Shown here in pieces: positions 35,401 to 49,299 of a stretch of DNA of 64,000 bases; positions within the stretch are counted from its first letter, which is position 1, and each line of letters starts with the position of its first letter. Origin of the DNA: Calonectria ilicicola (taxonomy: Eukaryota; Ascomycota; Sordariomycetes; Hypocreales; Nectriaceae); assembly GCA_020809705.1 (NCBI GenBank), contig CP085829.1, positions 5,394,001 to 5,458,000 on the forward strand. The letters are read 5' to 3'. The notes under the pieces were generated by a model, which searched no databases, had not been told where the DNA came from, and saw only the letters and a program-made list of their open reading frames with translations. A program made the position numbers and the translations under genes.

Positions 35401-38400
35401 AATGCCGCGCGTCGGGCAAAAGATCTGACAGTAGCGGGACCGCAAAGGTTACATATCAAATGCGAAATCGTTCGAGTACTTGTAAATATGCCCTTATTCA
35501 TTGCATCCATTTGGGCCTATAGAACTCTCCACGAATCGGAAATCTTTAAACGCTAATACTGAATTGGTTAATGACGCGAAGTGTTTGAATCAAACCCAAC
35601 ACGAGGGTAGCTGCATCGTCACCATCTGTCAGAGTCGCGTACAATCTCTTCCGTTGAGGTGGTGGAGCAGAATCAGGTCGGCAGTTAGCGACAATGTACA
35701 AGTTTCAACATGACTATTCCGGAAATCAACTCGGGCCCGGCGTTCAAATGTCAGAAAGGGTCGTCTTTGGCTCAAGCGAACCCTGCACTGCCCCCTGGTC
35801 AATCTCTGTGCGCCGCGTTGCCCTCCCGGCCCCCCGTGGAAGCGGAAAGCCCTTACCGGCAGCTTCTTAGCCTGTTCCACGCCTCGTGCTACGTACTGTC
35901 GGGGATGGCGGCCGTATCCCTTGTCAGTAGCAACTGCGTACCTGATGAATGTCAAGCCATCAAGACAGGGGGAAGGCCTCCAGTCTCAGAAGGGATAGAC
36001 GAGTCTCCACAGCAGCCGGGATGAGGGTGTCCAGATATTGAGATGGTGGGGCTATATCCCTGACCGACTTTCCCATGGGTGGGGCCACCTCTCCCAGGCG
36101 AAGGATGCCGCTGCATGTAGAGAAATTGAAGGCACACGGGCTCGTCAGATAGTGGGCAGCAAGTAGTCATTAGACTGTGACGCTGCATGGCCGTTAGTTG
36201 GTCGCATGCAGCAGCTTTCGATGGGACGAAAGGGAGTGGTTGGGTTGAACGACACGGCATGGAGTGTGAGTGTGGCGGGTAGTTGGCTCCCTCTCCCCCC
36301 GGTTCCCTCGCGCTTGAGTGAGCTCGGTAGGGGTCTTCTCGGGAACAAGAGAAGGTCCCTTGACAACGGGGGGGCATGGCGTGGATTCGCGATCTAGTGC
36401 CAAGGCACCGCTGCTAAGGTGGTCAACCCAAGGAAACAGAACCCTCAAGGGAGAAGCCATCCAGAGTGAACGGTAGGGCTGCGAGGGTACGCTGTACAGT
36501 CCAGCAATCGTCAACGTTGGCCACCCTTGGATTCTCCAGCTCCATCATCGACGCCAGCCCAGCCCACCCCGCGAATGACATCTGCCGTGCCAGGATCTTT
36601 GCAGCCTTGCGCATGAGCAACACCAGGCTCTGACAACGTCCGGATATTTAGACGAGGCACAGGCAAAAGCAGCCACGGCACCTTGGAAGTTGGGAACACA
36701 ACCACATGCAAAAAAGACCTCACAATGGGAAAGGGTCAGTGGCAATTGACCCCATGAGAGGAAATAGCGCGGATGACAGAATCGCGCAAGCGAGGTACTT
36801 CCGGCGGAAGCGGTTAAGCTATCCGGTTGATAATAATAGTCTTAGTCCAATGAGGGATATATCCGGACGGCTGAAGCCTGTTTTTGTCACCAAACATGTC
36901 CGCCTACAGGTGAGGCAAGTAAGCATAAGGTCGTCCTAGAGTAGGGTGGCCGCGGCTTGGATTGGTTGAATTACTCGAGTCTATGTCGAGGTATCATCTG
37001 TCCTCGGCAGTGCCTCGGAGGCAACAAGATGGCATGGTGCAGGTGGCGGTGACGGTATTGTGCAGTAGTAATCTTTTCTTCAGTCTGATGGTTGGGATAG
37101 TCTCGATTCCTAGTGGACCTCACCCTCCGACTGAAGCACGAGGCCAAAGTATGGCCTAATTAGGAAAGCAAAAAGCAAAGTGCATGCTTAAGGCCGAAGT
37201 TGAAATGCTCTCGCAGCCTCGGGTACCCGATGCGGCCGAGGCTGGCTCCCGCGCTGTCAGCCATGGACGGCTGGAAATGAAGCGCTGACGAGTCCCAGCT
37301 GTTGGGCGATCGAGCTAAGACTGAGGGTCTGTATGAGAAAAGAACGGCATACAAGATAATACGGCAAGCGATACAACAGAAGTACCTCAGCCCACACAAA
37401 AATGGGGCATCGACCCTCCGCGAGAAAGCTAGTAGGATGTGGCGCGGCGCTGGCAGCTGGTCTGTGAGGCGTGAGCAGAAGTGCTAAATGATGTAGCTCA
37501 ACGTCAAAAGGGGGTGTGGAGCGTCAGAGAGGCTCGGATACGACGATGGCGACAGCAGAAAAATAGAGAAGGGTCACATTCCTCCGCTGCTTCGGAGACT
37601 GATCAAGCTTTCCAACTGGAACAAGTGAAGCCATTGGCAGAGTGCGCGGCAGCCTTGGCGTAGGTTATTGGATCATGGCAGTTGAGAGCGGAAAGAGACT
37701 ATGATGAAAGGGGGGTGAGAAACCGGAGAGTGGGTGACATCGTTGGTGAGGTGAAGCCGGTGTGGAGGTTGGCACACAAACCCGCGAAACGTGCAGCCGC
37801 GTGTGGCTCCAGACGAGTGTGCAGTGCAGACCCGTCCATGGCGCCAGCCGTGATGATGTCGACGGGCTGCTTTGTTCCGGTACCGTCACCAACATTCGCG
37901 CCTCAGGTTGGCTGGTGGCCCAGGCCCCATCTGCCAATCAGGTTGCCAGGCCGGCACGAACGGCTGGGCGCCAAGGCATCGCCTCGTCCCAGACATCGAG
38001 TGTGAGGCAACAAGTTTGCTAAGTGCGAGTCAAGCTCGACATCTTGGCCAGCGCGATACCGTCATCATGCTCTCCAACATCTATGTAATGCTCCATGGCA
38101 CCGTCACCCATCCCACCAGGTCGTATTCTAGCCCATGGTCGCGGCGCCAACCACTGCGCTGCACTCCATCACACGGTAAGTGGGGGGCGCATAAGTTTGC
38201 ATCGACTAAAATACCTGCGGGCTCTCGTACCTGCAAGGTCGTTGGCTTGGGATATGAAATGATGGACCACATGGGGCCAACCCAAAAGAATCCATCCCGC
38301 ATCTCGATGGCCCATGCCCCCATCTTCCATCCATCACCGCCTTCGCGCTCACCTCCCATTATCCCCCTTTTCCCGCACATCCTGGGGCATCCGATGCCAG

Positions 38401-41400
38401 GGTCTTTGACGTTGGTGGCCGCTGGCCAGGACAGGCACACGACGTACGTTTGGCATGTAGGACTGCGGGACATGGTCAACATCCACATCTATCGTTCCAT
38501 CTGCCCACTACTACCCACCCGTCAAATACCCGCAGAGTAAGTGCATGCGCTGCCCGGTGTTTGCACTCTGCAAGGGGGTCAGCGTGCTGCACTCTGCTCT
38601 TCTGGTTGCGCCCACGAGGCGCTGCCCCACGTAGTCCCCATCCCATGACCATGAGGGCGGGTTGCTCCGCCGCGTTTTCCCTACCTAATCCATCAGATAG
38701 CTTTATCGCCAAGCGTTGGCTGTCGCGTTTGTTCTTTTTTCCACGTCGCCCGTCGCATACGGTAATTACATTACCGCGGCCCACTTGCGCCCCTTGCCCA
38801 TTTCGCAGCCCTCTCCGTCATCCTCGCTCGGTGCGATTCTCCATCTCGTCTAGCCTTCCCCAACGGCCGCTTCGCTCATCGTCTCGATGAAGCGTGTCTA
38901 GCCTCGCTCTTCCTCGTTGTTGGACGCGAAAAAAAAAAAAAAAAAAACCTGGCACGTTGTCGACCCAAAACTTTAACCTTGACCCCCGTCGGTGCCACTT
39001 GGGCACCCGTCCCCTGTTGGTCTTGGGAAGCTTGCCATGGCAGCGGGCTCTTGCAAGGATTTCCAAGCTCCAGGCACCTTCTCCACGCGCCCGAGTTGAC
39101 CGTGGTCTCCCCCTGGTCTCCCGCTCCCACGGCCGCCGCCAGACCAAGGGTTGACCGTTGTAACTTTATTCACGTCCCCTGCCACCATCCATCTCCCGGG
39201 TAGCCCGATTTTACGAGGGTCGTCAATATCAAGATTCAATAGTGTAGATCGATAAACTATCTAACATTACAGGATGTAGACGTTGTAATTTTTCTCCAGT
39301 ATGGACGTTGATTTTATGGGCTGTTCATTTTCATATGATTGTCTTGTTTCAATCTCTACGAATAACACTTAATTGAAGTGACGAGATTTGGTAACACAGT
39401 GTGAGTGTGTTGCGAGATTGCCAAGTGACAGTGTGTGATTGAGTACCAAGCTTTATTTCTAAAGAAACGGAAGCGAAAGAAAAGAAGAAGAACAAGAAAA
39501 AAAAAAAAGCACAAGCTCTACGACAGTGAACATGCAACATCCCCAAAGAAAAAAAAAATAGCAAATGCATCTGATCAATTGCCCAAGTAGCATGTTCATG
39601 ATATGTACACTTACAGATGTAACTTGCAAGGTAGTCTTTTTTTTTCTTCGTTGCGATTAAACAAAACGCTACCCTACATTGCATATTGATCATTGATCTG
39701 CACCCCAGCGACCGCCTCTCGTGGCCCCCCAGCGTAGCCTTGCGTGGTCGTGCCTTAGCCTGTCCCAGGGCGAGTCGATCCCGCCAGCTCCAGCCCCAGC
39801 TCACCACCCCTGCTTCGACAGAGACAGTGGCCAAGGCCAAGGGGGCGATAGACTAGAAAACGAAACCGAAGTACTGGGAATCGTCAAATTCCCCGAAGCC
39901 GTGCCATTGGGACTCCAAGGCCTCCGACTAGTGTGCATATTCGTGCAAGAACGCGCAGCGAACCAACTCATCAACTGTCAATGAGTCGCAGAAAAGCAAA
40001 ACCACAGCGGCGCAGGTAGAGCAACGTTTGTCACTTTGCCGAGGTATCCTTCAATCCGGCCAACCTCCCACAATGGGTTCCTCCAGCGGTATCGAACTTA
40101 GCACTGAGACCTTTGTTGCTTTTTCTACTACACCAGGTCACACCAACATGCAACCCACGTCGCAATGTCTTCGCTCTGCGAACATATGAAGACGAGCACG
40201 AGGGTTTCTCCATCTTCGACACAACACAGGAAATGGAAACACCGCGCCCACCTGTAAGTGGCCGTTTGAGTCAAGTGGACGCCACCCACAGCTTGCGCAG
40301 CTATTGTCTTGGACTGAAGCAACAAGGACGGTGGACCTGACATGAACTTGGACATGTCGCACCTGCCCCCCCTACACGACTCCCCCTCCCCGGAGGTCTC
40401 GTCTAGGAAGGCGCCGCGTGCTGCCCGAAGTACATCTGTAGGTACAACGGGAAGTAGCAACTGTCCGACCCCGGCTGTGTGCCCCCTTGCCCCTCCACCG
40501 CCAAACTACCGCCAACGCGAATGTCCCTGCTAGACCTTGTCCTTTTGCACTTCCCTGTGCTGCAGGACAAGGTATCTGTCTACCTTAATGGAAGATGGCA
40601 GCTGTAAACGAGGCCATGGTAGCAATGTCCAAGAAGCTGGTCCAGGTGAGACGATTGTCTGGCCCATTCCATCTTCCACAGAGTCCACATCCCGCGCTCC
40701 CGCGCTCCCTATCCCTGTCCTGCACCGCGTCGGCTGCAGCCACCACCGCGTCTTCTCCATTGTCCCGACAGAGAGCCAGGCCTTGCCCATGCCCGCTGGC
40801 TGTCTCGATTCGGGTGACGGTGCTCCCAGCTTCAGATCATATCTGCAGCCAAACGGCTCCTCACCCTACCCATGTACCCCTAATTCGTCCGGACCACCAC
40901 CCGCTGCGAACGCCGCAGCCATCCGCTAAGCCTTGTGTGACGTTCAGCCTCGGGCGGAACACTAGAGTAGAATTCCTGCACCTTACATCGTCACATTTAA
41001 TCAGCATGATTAAATTGCCTGATGCCGTGAACAATTGCGTACTAGTGGGCCCCGATCGATCCGGAAAAAACCACATTCAGTCGAGACTCATCTCCTGGAA
41101 CACAGAGTTTTCCACTTGTCAAACCTAGTGGTCCTCTGGCTCGCTGGCGACCCAATTAGCGGGAGCCTCGTCCCGATCCTTCTCAACCGTCGCCGTTTGG
41201 CGGACGTTGTGGCGCGCATTCTCACACGGCGGCCACGGGCCCAGGCGTGGTTAGGTTGCTGTGACGTACATTGCCAGGGCACCGCAGTTTGGCTCTCCAG
41301 CCTAGCTCTTCAATCTAAAGGCCAAAAAGCTCAGCGGCAACGATTGCGCCGCGCCGCGCCTCGACCGCTGTCATCTCAGGGACTGGCGATTTCTGAGTAG

Positions 41401-44400
41401 GGGCTCCCCTGGCCTCCAAGCATGCTCATTTTCATGGCGCCGTGCCAGGGTTAGTGCTGACCGGGCTCGTTGACAGTCAACGGTTCCACCACCCAAGAAG
41501 AGGAACCCGCGTCAGGATCAGAGCGTGTCGTGTGCGAGAGAGGTCCACTGCACGCGCTTCAAGTGAGTAAAACCACCTAGCCACACCCTCCAATTGCTCC
41601 CTGCCCCCCTGCCCGCACATGGCCGCCATATGGGCCTTTCCTCCTCTCCTATCCCGATTGCGACCAGGGACTTGGAGATACCCATCTTCAACACGACATT
41701 TCTTTTCTGGAGGCCCACTGCCCCTTTGTGCCCCTCTCCCCGGCCCAACTTTTTGGGCTCGGCGCGCGCCTGGATCATCATCACCGAGGAAAAGTGAATG
41801 TGGCCTGCCTCGCCTCTCCAGCCACTGTCCGGTTAGGGTGCCGATTATTCGGAATCTGCCTTCCCTATCCAGGCCCTGGCCTGACCAAGACGCTGTAGCC
41901 CCGGTCTGTGGGGAGGTATATCTTGCAGGGTCGCGCTGCCCTCACCTCGACATCCTTTTTCACAGACACCCCATCCCAGCTAGTCAAGCCCTGGCCGTTA
42001 CTCTGACCACTTGCCAGCCCATCCTTCGCCGAGCGCACGCACTCCAACACCCAGAAGTGTGTCTTGCGTCCAGAGTCCATCCCTGCCAACGCTTACCTCC
42101 CGTGCATTCGACGATTCTCGAAGCAAACCACACAGGCTTGCACGAACTAGCCCGGGAAGCCAGGTGCAACCACGCTCGAGCTGCATCTTCTTTGGTCTCC
42201 CCACAACCTTGACTGACGCTCCGCAACAAGGGCTCTGCCTTTGATCCTTGGACCACTGCAACTCAACCATATTTTGGGAGCAACTCTGCGCAACGGCCCG
42301 AGTTTTCGGAACCAGCACGTGGAGAGTGTTGCGACCTGCCCCTTCAACCGCAACGATTTTTGCAGGGAACAGAAGAGGGAGCTGAAGCGCCTTGGAAATC
42401 CAACCCTCGTTAATCCATATTCGAGGAAAAAAAAAAAAAAAAGAACACACAGTGGTACGTCTCATCAAACGTGCGTCATTTCCCACCTTGTACAGCCCAC
42501 TCGTGAGCACCGTCCGTATAATCAATCTGTCTCATCTACACTGCCATCTCTCCGAGACGCGTTGAAAAAAGAAGGCCAAGGCCCGCGACAAATGTCGTGT
42601 TCGTGTTTCAATATTGGCGGATATTGCTGGCTCTAATTTGGGACCCGCATCCGATTGTTACGTACCATTCACCAGTCCTTTTATTAACGAGAATCGTTGT
42701 TCCCCTTTCGCTATTTACTTGCTTGTGTATGAATTGCCAGTTTGCGATTTGGACGCACATTTTAGCAGTCATCGCATCTCCGGGCTAACTCTTTCTTTTT
42801 GGCTTGTTCTAGGATCAAGCGACTTGTACCCGTGTTTCAGAACCGATCCGCCAACGCCCGGACTAGTCTGATGATTCGGACTAACTAGCCTTGCATCGAC
42901 CAACAACTTCGTGCATCTTCAAGACACTCACTCGGGTAAGTCGCTTGCATCAATTACTCGACCCTTCCCTGCCAGCTCGGGTTCGAAACTGAAAGCTGCG
43001 CCTTGGAAAAGATCTCGGTTGGCGGGAATTTTTCTAAAGCCTTGGGCACGGCTGATAGAGGATCTGAAATCACGCCACCTTACTCATCCAAACAGCGAAT
43101 ATCCCGGTAGAATAGCCACCCGTTGACTCGACTTCCCCAAAACTAAGCTTTAGTTGGAACGACAGTTTGCTAACGCGTCTATGATCTAGACAAGAACCGT
43201 TGGCAGACATCATCAGCACGCAGTTCCCATGACCGTCATGTCAGCCCCGCGACAGGTCCCTGGCCACTTCAAGGATCATGTGGCGAATCCTGTAAGTGTT
43301 TGACATTTCCTTTCTCTACTGTGTGCATCATGGACTAGTTGGTATTTCCCTGCCGGGGGTCTAAGAAAAGACGACCCCCCCCAAAATTTCAAACACGAAA
43401 GCAGAAGACGCGCAACAGTATATTGTCGCGTCGGAAATTTCAGCCTCGAGTGAAGGCAATTGATGGAGATGTCGCGACAGGGTGCCGGGAATACCTGGGC
43501 ATCCAAATCTGTCCTGCTTGTAATGCCTGTCGCAAGCATGTCCCGGTCAGGACTTGAGAAGTGGGTTGGGTAGGGTACGTCGCGTTTCACCAATCCCGGG
43601 GCGCCCGCAGAACAAGGGGAGTGTGGGTCAACCCGACGTGGTACCCAAGCCAACTCCGAAGCTGGGAGGGGGACAGCAGGCTGAAGCGGGACGTTGCAGC
43701 GCATCCGCATCAGCTTCGAGGTCACCAAGTCACCTTGTTGGAAAGCCCAGCAGCCTGGCTTCTGCATGCAATGCACTAGCCACACTGTGCACTGTACAAA
43801 ATCACGCCGGGTGCTGCTCAAGCACGAAAGAGCCGCCCCAGCTGCGCTTCGTACTGAGTGGGCGAGACGAGGCGCACGCGCAACCAGAAGCGAGCACGGG
43901 ATTTGGGGGTGGACCACCCTATCCAAAACAACCATTCTCAACGGACACGAGGCTGGCGGATCAATATCACAACCCACCAATACAATCCCACGGGAAAAAA
44001 AAAAACCTGATGGACTTGGTCGTGGGGCGAGAGGTTTTTGGCCATGGAATGAGCAAAGACGCCTCCAAGAATACGCTTAACTCAGGTTAGAAGTCGACAT
44101 TGGCGGCGAAGAGCGGCCAGAGACGAGCCATCAGCGGGCAGTGGAGCTTTGGCCAGTGTCGAGCGCACTATCCCGTCGTGGGAGCCGGCGGCGTTGTTCT
44201 CCCAGTGGGGCATTCAAGCATTCTCCAATGACGGGACGGATTGAAGGGCACCGGCCCCTCTGATTCAGAATCTAGGGGCGTGGGACTGGGGAAACGGTTA
44301 CGAAAGCATGAAAGGCCGACACTGGACGCGACCAGTGCGTGTCTAGTGTGCTGTGCCGTTGACTGAGCATGATGATGATGAGCATGAGGCACGGCCATGT

Positions 44401-46286
44401 ACAAAATGCACACGAAGGCGATACAATGCGATACTGTCCTATCGGTTCCAGTTTTCAAAACCAGAACCAGAATGACATGCCACGCCATGCCTCAAAGCGG
44501 AGACGCGCGGGACCGATCTCGAGTGAGAACGACGTCAGGAAAACGAGACGAGGCAGGCTCGCAGCCGTTGGGCGTAGCCGCGAGCCCGGGGGTTAATCTG
44601 GAGCAGCCGGGCGCTCGGAGTAGGCACTTGTTCTGTCGAGAGTGAGCGTCGCGTCAGTGGCTCTCTTGACTGCTGTGCTGCGTTGCCTTTTGGGTGCGGT
44701 ACGGTGCGTTGCGCGTCAATTGGAGCCCAAGTGTCTGGTCGGTTCATTTTTGGGAGGTGGGCCATCGTTGAGCCAGCGTGAGCAGTCAAGGGGCGTTGTG
44801 AGGGGCGGGGGGGCATGGGTCCATGGCGTCTTTGGATGGGTCCATGGGTCCATGGCTACCCACACCGCTTGTGGCCAAAATAGGAGCCAAGGAAGAGCCA
44901 ATCCCGGCGCGATCCTGACCTTCTGGCTAGCCCCGGCCTTGGAGTGCCCCATTGGGCAGCTGCTCCATGTCGGGCGTCCTGGTGAGGCGGCCATTGGACG
45001 CTTAATCAAACCCAGCCGACCCCTGTCGCGTTTCTTCCATGCGTTGTCATCCCCGGTCGTCGAAGAAAGAAAGAGCTGTGATGGAGGGAGGGTGGTGGGA
45101 GTCTTCCATCCACCATCTCATCCCATCCCATATGGCCGCGGATTCATACGCCCTCCGGAACGGCTTCTTCCACCACACCCCACCCCTCGTTCAACCCGCC
45201 ACCCCTAACCCCACACACGGCGGCGCACACCCCCGATGGTTCTGCCTGTCTTGTGGTGTGTCTGAAATCTCAAGTGGACTCATCAGTTTTTTTTTCCATT
45301 TCTCTGACGAGGCGCGGGTTCCCAAAGTAGCTCACTCTACATACACCTAATATCGCACGCCCCCCTGGCTTTGCGTGGCCTGCGAGTTGCAGGACAGAAC
45401 CAGCAAGTGAAAGGCTCCGGGGAACTTGTCGATACTCGACATTGCACCGTTGTCCACCGCTTTGCTGCGCTCTCATCCCAAGTAATTCATGCTTCCGAGA
45501 TCCCTGTGACAGGGGGGTCTTTGCGCGTTGGCCAGCGTCAACTTACTCCATATCAGAACCATCTCTCCCATTTCTCTGTCCTTTCTCCCTTCTCCAATAA
45601 CCCTGGACGGGACTTGATTATACCTGGCACTTGTCTACTCACCTGCCAAAAGCCTCCGCCTCCTGTCTCCTGAGTTCCGTCCCATCCCATCCTGATCCAT
45701 TTGCCCATCTTCGCATATCCACTCCAGATCACACCTTGGTCTCCATCCCCATAATCTTGGTTCAAATACTCGCTCCCCTGCTCCCCTTTGTCTCCCCCCC
45801 GTCGCCCGTCTGGCACACCCATCCTCCGATCGATCTCGCCTTCTTTCCGCTCCCAGGCCTGTCTTTGCGCGTTTCGCGTTTTTCCCAAGGTTCGTGAGCA
45901 TTCTCAGCTACGAGATTTTCAAGCACAAGAGCAAAAAGCGAAATCGGCCTAGCTGGCTGCCTCTCTTGCCTTCCGCTCGTTTTTTCCTCATCAAATCAAC
46001 CAACCAGCCTTCTAAGCGGTATTGCCACCCCCCCGTCGCGTCTTCTTTCTTCCCCCCGTCTTTTTGCTGGTAGTCCGCGAGAACCGGGTTGCTTTATCAT
46101 CATTGCCGCTCCGAGCCTAGCCCGCCTCACCCGTGCAATCCTAGTCCTCTCTCACAGGGGATGTCCACTTAACCTCCCCAGACCCGGCGCCGTCAAGGGG
46201 AAAATAAAACACCAACGCGTCCGACCTTGTGTTATCTTTTTTTTTTCTTGCTGCCCATCGAACTTCTTCATGTTCGTGGTTTACTA

Positions 46287-49200
46287 ATGGGTCTTCTCTC
46301 TATGCAGCATCATCCGCAGCACCAGCAACAGGGTCCGCCGCCTTCCCAACACCTGCAACACTCGCGACCCCCGAGTATTGTTCACCAGCAGCATCAGGCC
46401 CAGGCACATCCTCCACCTCAGCAACACCAAGGCGCGTACTCATCAACGCACCCGCTTCCTCAAGCATATCAGACCGGAGGTCAGGCCGCCAGCAACCAGG
46501 ACAGCCTGAACTACTACAATCACCCAAGCCCCTACAGTACTCCCGGTGCCACCAGCGGATACACATCCGCAGGTACGTTGCTATCCCGCCTGCTGCCCTC
46601 TGGTGGCTGTTGTCGCGTCGCAATTCATGAAGCTAACATATGCCGTAGACACTTCCGATATGATGGCCGCAGCTCAAATGCCGAGACCCCCCTACCCTCC
46701 TATGTCATATCATACGCCTCAATCGAACTCTCCAGCTTCCGTTGCCTCTCCGTCTCAACATGATCAGCACAGAAGCATCTACGGCCAACCGCCGTCGCAG
46801 CACATGCAACAGTCTATGTACTACCCTCAGAGCCAATACCAGCCAATGCCTCCTCAGGCGACCCAATCTCCCTACGCTCAGCATGCGCCGCACCCCCAGC
46901 AGTCCATGACTTCTCAGCCAAACATGATGATGTCGCAGACTGCCCCTCAGAACCAGATGACCCAGCACGCAGCTCAGCACGCGCACGCTGGCATGACTGG
47001 CAGCCCCCGAACCAAGATTGAGCCCCAGGTGCCCCTGCAGCTCCAAAAGCCTCAATCTTCACCAATGCCCCAGGCGCATCACCCTCAGAACGGCGCGCAG
47101 CTCCAGAGCCCTGGAAACCCCACCCCTGGCGTCAACCCCAATGCTGCTCCAGGACCAATCCCCGCAACAACCCCTCTAGTTGTCCGACAGGACGGCAACG
47201 GTGTTCAGTGGATCGCTTTCGAATACTCCAGGGACCGAGTCAAGATGGAGTACACCATCCGTTGCGATGTCGAGTCTGTCAACATTGAGGAGCTCTCCCC
47301 CGAGTTCAAGCAAGAGAACTGTGTTTATCCCCGAGCTTGCTGCCCCAAGGAGCAGTATCGTGGAAACCGTTTGATGTACGAGACTGACTGCAACCGTGTT
47401 GGTTGGGCCCTTGCACAGCTTAACATCCCCCTCCGAGGCAAGCGAGGCCTGATCCAGCGCGCTGTCGACAGCTGGCGCAACAGCAACCAGGATCCTCGAC
47501 TTCGAAGCCGAAGAGTGCGCCGCATGGCCAAGATGAACAACAGAAAGCAGGTCCAGGCATCGCCGCATCCCAGTGCCGCTCACATGCCTGGTCCCGGCGG
47601 GCCTTCAGGGATGCCTGGTGCTCCTGGCCCTATGGGACCTGGTGCTCCCACCATGGGCAAGCCTGGCCTTGGTAGCATGGGTCAACCTATGCACCACCAC
47701 CACACCGGAGGGCACGATGGCGCCCCCGGTGGAGGAGATGAAGTTGGTATGTTCCACCAGATGTGATTTAAGAACCCTCGCATCTGCGTTCACCAAACTT
47801 GAATTGCTTCCCCACGCCTCAACACCTCACCTTACATCACCATCACTATCCTTGTTTCTCCAAAACTGCTTTATCCGACATACGTTGTGTTGATTAATTG
47901 ATACCAAAATCCTTTTTCTCTTGTCTTACAAAATTTCCCTTACACACGTCCATACCTGTATCTTGTCTATTTATTTGTTTGCGTTTGACGTTTGGGAATG
48001 GGTTTGTCACCTCCTTGTCGTTGTTAAATAGCACGCGTCGTTATCACTTACTGCACCGCCATCTATACAGCATGCCGCAGTGGCACGAGGGGTCATCAGG
48101 AACTCTTTTTTTGTTGGCATAGTTCTGTACATTACCATAAAGTCGCACACAGTTGCTGCTGCTGTTAGTTGTTTGCTTTGCTGCTGGGTTTACGCGACTC
48201 CTAGACGAGTTCAATCTGCCTTCAGGCCTCATTAAGTTGCTTGGCCTTAGTCATGTTTTCAGACTATTCACATGTTCGAGGGGCCGCCGAGCCCCTCTCC
48301 CTTGCTTGTTTGCTTTGCTTGTTGACCCTTGTTTGCTCGCTTCGCCCCTCGTCTCACCTCACTTCACCTCACAAACCACCGCTCCGTAACCTAATTGAAG
48401 AGAGATGAGCTAACGCGGTGGCATTTTAGGCGACGGTGATTCGTATGAGCACCATCATCACCAGGCTCCCACTGCTCAAACCCCTTCTGGCGCCAGTGAC
48501 GACGTGAGACCTGCTCACGTCTTTACTGGGTACAATAACCAAGGATATCCCGCTAGTGGCACAATGTCTCACATGGCACCCCACGCCAGCGGCGCGGTTT
48601 TCGCCAAACGCCACAGTCGTTCCGATGAGCCTGACGATCTATTTCCCGATATTCCGGAGGCCAAGAAACGCAAGTTCATCCTGGTCGAGGATAATGTCAG
48701 GGGTTCCCGTCTCCGCGTGCGTGTCACCCTTGAGGGTGTCGACACCAACGAGATCCCTGACAGCTTCCGCAAGGGAGCTAGTGTCTTCCCTCGTAGCTAC
48801 TTCCCTCGTGAGATGCAAAGCCCTCCTCCTAGTGCTACTGGCTCGCGCTTCTTTGAGGATGATCAAGACGATGACGGCATTGAGGAGACCGAGGGTCGCG
48901 ATGCCAGTCGCCGTGGTGCCCAGCGAACTGGCAAGGAAATGGTCAAGGTCCCCATGGGTGAGTCCCAGGGTGAGATTGCCATCCCCCGCATGAGGAAGAC
49001 CACCCGCGGCAAGGAAGTTCGCCTCAATGATCTTGGTTATCGCATGGCTTGGCTCCAGAGTCGAGTCTTTGCTGGTCGAACCGTGTTCCTCCAACGTGCC
49101 TGTAAGTGTTATATATCGGCAATGACTCTGGATGCTCGCTGACAACATTTTAGTGGACTGCTACCGCAACAAGACCCGGGCTGCCATTGAAAGCATCATG

Positions 49201-49299
49201 CAGGATGTTAAGACTGTTGCTCCTCACTACGAGACCCGAGTAGGAAAGCGACGTTGGAATGAGAGGATGCGTCGTGGAGAGAAGAAGGACGACGAGTAG
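46287..49299 (+). CDS. medA: MedA/Ren1/Acr1-type conidiation regulator
   Basis: Predicted 733-aa protein (728 if started at 46302) from exons 46287-46572, 46649-47746, 48430-49101 and 49154-49299; introns are 76, 683 and 52 nt and all joins keep frame. Orthologues control conidiophore morphology (Aspergillus MedA, Fusarium Ren1, Magnaporthe Acr1, Neurospora ACON-3) and act in the nucleus. Residues 1-265 are Gln/Pro/His-rich. Conserved block 1 is at about 269-390 (VQWIAFEYSRDRVKMEYTI, CCPKEQYRGNRLMYETDC, IQRAVDSWRNSNQDP). Block 2 is split over exons 3-4: a basic KKRK stretch at about 540, then FILVEDNVRGSRLRVRVTL and RLNDLGYRMAWLQSRVFAG. Start is uncertain: TTACTAAT...TATGCAG just before 46308 looks like a branch point and 3' splice site, so a leader exon may join there. 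An ACGCGTCC at 46215 fits the StuA consensus, but such short matches are common. Confidence 0.92.
47747..48429 (+). other. Long medA intron with in-frame early stop
   Basis: Donor GTATGT, branch-like GAGCTAAC near the 3' end, acceptor ATTTTAG. At 683 nt it is by far the longest coding intron here. If retained, the frame reads GMFHQM and stops at 47766, giving a 467-aa protein that keeps conserved block 1 but loses the KKRK stretch and block 2. Confidence 0.7.

Larger units (their letters stand above)
29693..46286. other. 16.6-kb gene-free region upstream of medA-like gene
   Basis: No reading frame on either strand looks like a protein and none joins across plausible introns. The first kilobase includes the 3' region of the DUF8035 gene. 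Visible elements: G-rich tracts at 30471-30508 and 30663-30689, a (TG)10 at 30993-31012, a (T)19 at 31037-31055, an (AC)17 at 32259-32292, a CG run at 32432-32444, and A-runs at 38930-38947 and 42427-42442. The last ~700 bp (45550-46280) are strongly pyrimidine-rich and probably leader. Base composition is not AT-skewed. The region may be a long regulatory or leader region of the developmental gene at 46287, or may carry non-coding transcripts. Confidence 0.5.

Noticed and set aside
38041..38540. Possible gene in the gene-free region (long frame around 37872-38540)
   Set aside because: Composition is not protein-like, no conserved motif and no plausible splice partners.
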